Assembly: GCF_019420015.1 (NCBI RefSeq)
Contig: NZ_JAHZIA010000066.1
Coordinates: 1 to 15,913 of the forward strand
Length of the DNA: 15,913 nucleotides
Reading direction: 5' to 3'
Origin: Anaerofustis sp.
GTDB lineage: Bacteria > Bacillota > Clostridia > Eubacteriales > Anaerofustaceae
Positions 14,790-15,913 of the stretch are shown here, in pieces (the first letter of the stretch is position 1; each line of letters starts with the position of its first letter). Below the pieces are notes generated by a model, which saw only the letters and a program-made list of their open reading frames with translations, was not told the origin of the DNA and did no database searches. Made by a program: the position numbers and the translations under genes.

Positions 14790-14842
14790 TTTACTTTTAT
14801 TGATTATACTGTTATAATGTCTTTCAATATTTAATAGGGGTG
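14790..14842 (+). promoter_or_regulatory. Strong sigma-A-type promoter of the COG4905 gene
   Basis: TTTACT (14790-14795), a 17-bp spacer and a perfect TATAAT (14813-14818) preceded by TG at the extended -10 position (TGTTATAAT, 14810-14818). The ribosome site AGGGGTG (14836-14842) lies 5 nt before the ATG at 14848. This separates the gene from the SPOCS gene upstream, although no terminator is seen in the 139-bp gap. Confidence 0.65.
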
Positions 14843-14847
14843 ATTAT

Positions 14848-15669
14848 ATGGGATATGCATTATACGAATATTTGGCATTCTTTGTTATATATTCTTTTCT
14901 TGGTTGGTGTGTTGAAGTTGTTTTCCAAGCATTTAAAGAAAGAAGCTTTATAAACAGAGGATTCCTCCATGGCCCTGTATGCCCAATATATGGATTTGGA
15001 TTATTATTGGTTTTACATTTTTTAGAGCCTTTGAAGTCAAATTTTTTGGTTTTGTTTTTGGGTTCGATAATATTTACTACTGTGTTGGAATTGATAACCG
15101 GATTTTTGTTGGAAAAAATTTTTTCAATCAGATGGTGGGATTATTCAAATGAAAAATATAATTTGAATGGATATATATGTTTGAATTTTTCTATTATATG
15201 GGGTGTTGCTTGTGTATTTGTTGTAAATATTGTGCATCCTTTGATATTAGGAATTGTTGACATGATTCCGAAAGAAGTGGGAAATATATTATTACTTATA
15301 ATCCTATTATTGTTTTTTGTCGATATGATTTTAACCGTGTGTACAATACTGAAGTTTAATGCCAAGCTTGAAAGGCTAAGTCAAATAGGTCAAAAACTTG
15401 ATGAATTGTCAGATGGCATAGGGAAAAGGCTTTCTGAAGAAGCTTTGGGAATTGCAAGTAAAACCGATAAGCTAAAAGATGATATGTATCTTGAAAAATT
15501 GGCGGTAAAAGAACTTACGGAAGAAAAAAGAAATATTATTGAAAACCATCTAATGAAATTTACATATTATAAATATTTTAAATTTCATCCTAAAATTAAA
15601 TTTAAAAAACAAAAATACAATGATATTTTTGAAGAACTGAAATATAGAATAAAAAGAAGAAAACATTAA
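14848..15669 (+). CDS. Putative ABC-transporter type IV membrane protein (CmpB/COG4905 family)
   Basis: A 273-residue integral membrane protein of the PF06541 family, common in Firmicutes and of unproven function; the ABC-transporter name is historical. Family landmarks are present: FLGWCVEV (18-24), an INRGFLHGPVCPIYGFG block (35-51), a TTVLELITGFLLEK segment (77-90), the RWWDYS motif (95-100), and NLNGYICL followed by IIWG (105-119). About five hydrophobic segments are visible between residues 8 and 170: about 8-25, 47-60, 66-88, 110-135 and 145-170. The rest (about 171-273) is a charged, helical, presumably cytoplasmic tail that ends in a very basic stretch (KYRIKRRKH). No ATPase partner gene is adjacent. 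It has its own promoter and terminator, so it is likely a single-gene unit. Confidence 0.88.
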   Translation: MGYALYEYLAFFVIYSFLGWCVEVVFQAFKERSFINRGFLHGPVCPIYGFGLLLVLHFLEPLKSNFLVLFLGSIIFTTVLELITGFLLEKIFSIRWWDYSNEKYNLNGYICLNFSIIWGVACVFVVNIVHPLILGIVDMIPKEVGNILLLIILLLFFVDMILTVCTILKFNAKLERLSQIGQKLDELSDGIGKRLSEEALGIASKTDKLKDDMYLEKLAVKELTEEKRNIIENHLMKFTYYKYFKFHPKIKFKKQKYNDIFEELKYRIKRRKH

Positions 15670-15685
15670 TTTGTTTTCTTTTTTT
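15655..15685 (+). terminator. Terminator of the COG4905 gene
   Basis: GAAAACA (15659-15665) pairs with TGTTTTC (15672-15678) over a six-base loop, followed by a T run. The hairpin overlaps the last codons and the TAA stop (15667-15669). Confidence 0.7.
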
Positions 15686-15805
15686 GTTTTATGTGTTTAA
15701 TTACTTAATTTGCTTTTTAAAGTAACGAATATAGAGAGAGATTTATTAATAAAACATCAGCTTTTTGAATACATTTAAATAAAGACTTTTGTAAAGGAGA
15801 ATGAT

Positions 15806-15913
15806 GTGAAATTACAGTGCCTGCATTTTAACAATAAAAAACTTTACAGTTATATTACTCATTTTGAAAGTGAGTATTATTTGTTTTGTGAAGATAATGA
15901 GAACGGAATATAT
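15806..15913 (+). CDS. Start of an unidentified gene, cut off by the window end
   Basis: A strong AAAGGAG ribosome site (15793-15799) stands 6 nt before a GTG at 15806. The frame from this GTG stays open for 36 codons to the window edge, beginning MKLQCLHFNNKKLYSY. The ATGs at 15801 and 15804 are followed at once by TGA in their frame, so GTG is the likely start. The visible part has many Tyr, Phe, Glu and Asn residues, no signal peptide and no motif I recognise. No clear promoter was found in the 120 bp before it. Confidence 0.55.
   Translation, partial: MKLQCLHFNNKKLYSYITHFESEYYLFCEDNENGIY

Overview
This window looks like chromosome of a low-GC Gram-positive bacterium, most likely an anaerobic member of Clostridia or Tissierellia. 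The base composition is strongly AT-rich, nearly every gene has a strong AGGAGG-type ribosome binding site, both tRNAs encode their CCA ends, and intrinsic terminators follow most genes. Family matches point the same way: Firmicutes-type EI (ptsI), an NdoA-like MazF, a SipL-like SPOCS protein of the kind found in spore-forming Firmicutes, and a COG4905 membrane protein. I cannot name the species. I see no phage, insertion sequence, CRISPR array or biosynthetic cluster.

Layout. Positions 1-160 hold the 3' part of tRNA-Glu(CTC) and two terminators. ptsI (minus strand, 159-1871) stands alone, without ptsH. tRNA-Arg(CCT) follows at 2049-2125. Next comes an AT-rich, hairpin-containing non-coding stretch, then a very large secreted, membrane-anchored repeat protein (2661-7964, 1767 residues). 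This protein carries InlB/Listeria-Bacteroides-like repeats, Ig-like/YDG/MBG-type modules and nine tandem repeats of a divergent InlB-B type. A PD1-like PPC-domain protein (8201-8623) converges on a MerR-type regulator (8652-9374, minus) that is unusual in having two membrane segments and a zinc ribbon. On the same strand, upstream of merR, lies a two-gene ABC importer of the quaternary-amine/osmoprotectant class (ATPase with CBS domains, and a permease fused to its binding protein) at 9582-12286.

Between the importer and a solitary mazF (12629-12976, minus) is a plus-strand signal that no protein explains. A promoter with a 17-bp spacer is followed, at the predicted start site, by a closed multi-part RNA fold and then an intrinsic terminator, which suggests a small RNA of about 117 nt. 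The right end carries a SipL-like SPOCS/LysM protein (13194-14708), a CmpB/COG4905 membrane protein with its own strong promoter (14848-15669), and the start of an unidentified gene running off the end (15806 onward).

The genes do not form one pathway. The window is a set of short, independently terminated transcription units: sugar-uptake phosphorelay, surface adhesion, osmolyte (or related small-molecule) import, a toxin-type RNase and spore-envelope-like functions. The points most worth checking are the candidate small RNA next to mazF, the membrane-bound MerR protein, and the repeat structure and atypical C-terminal anchor of the giant surface protein.
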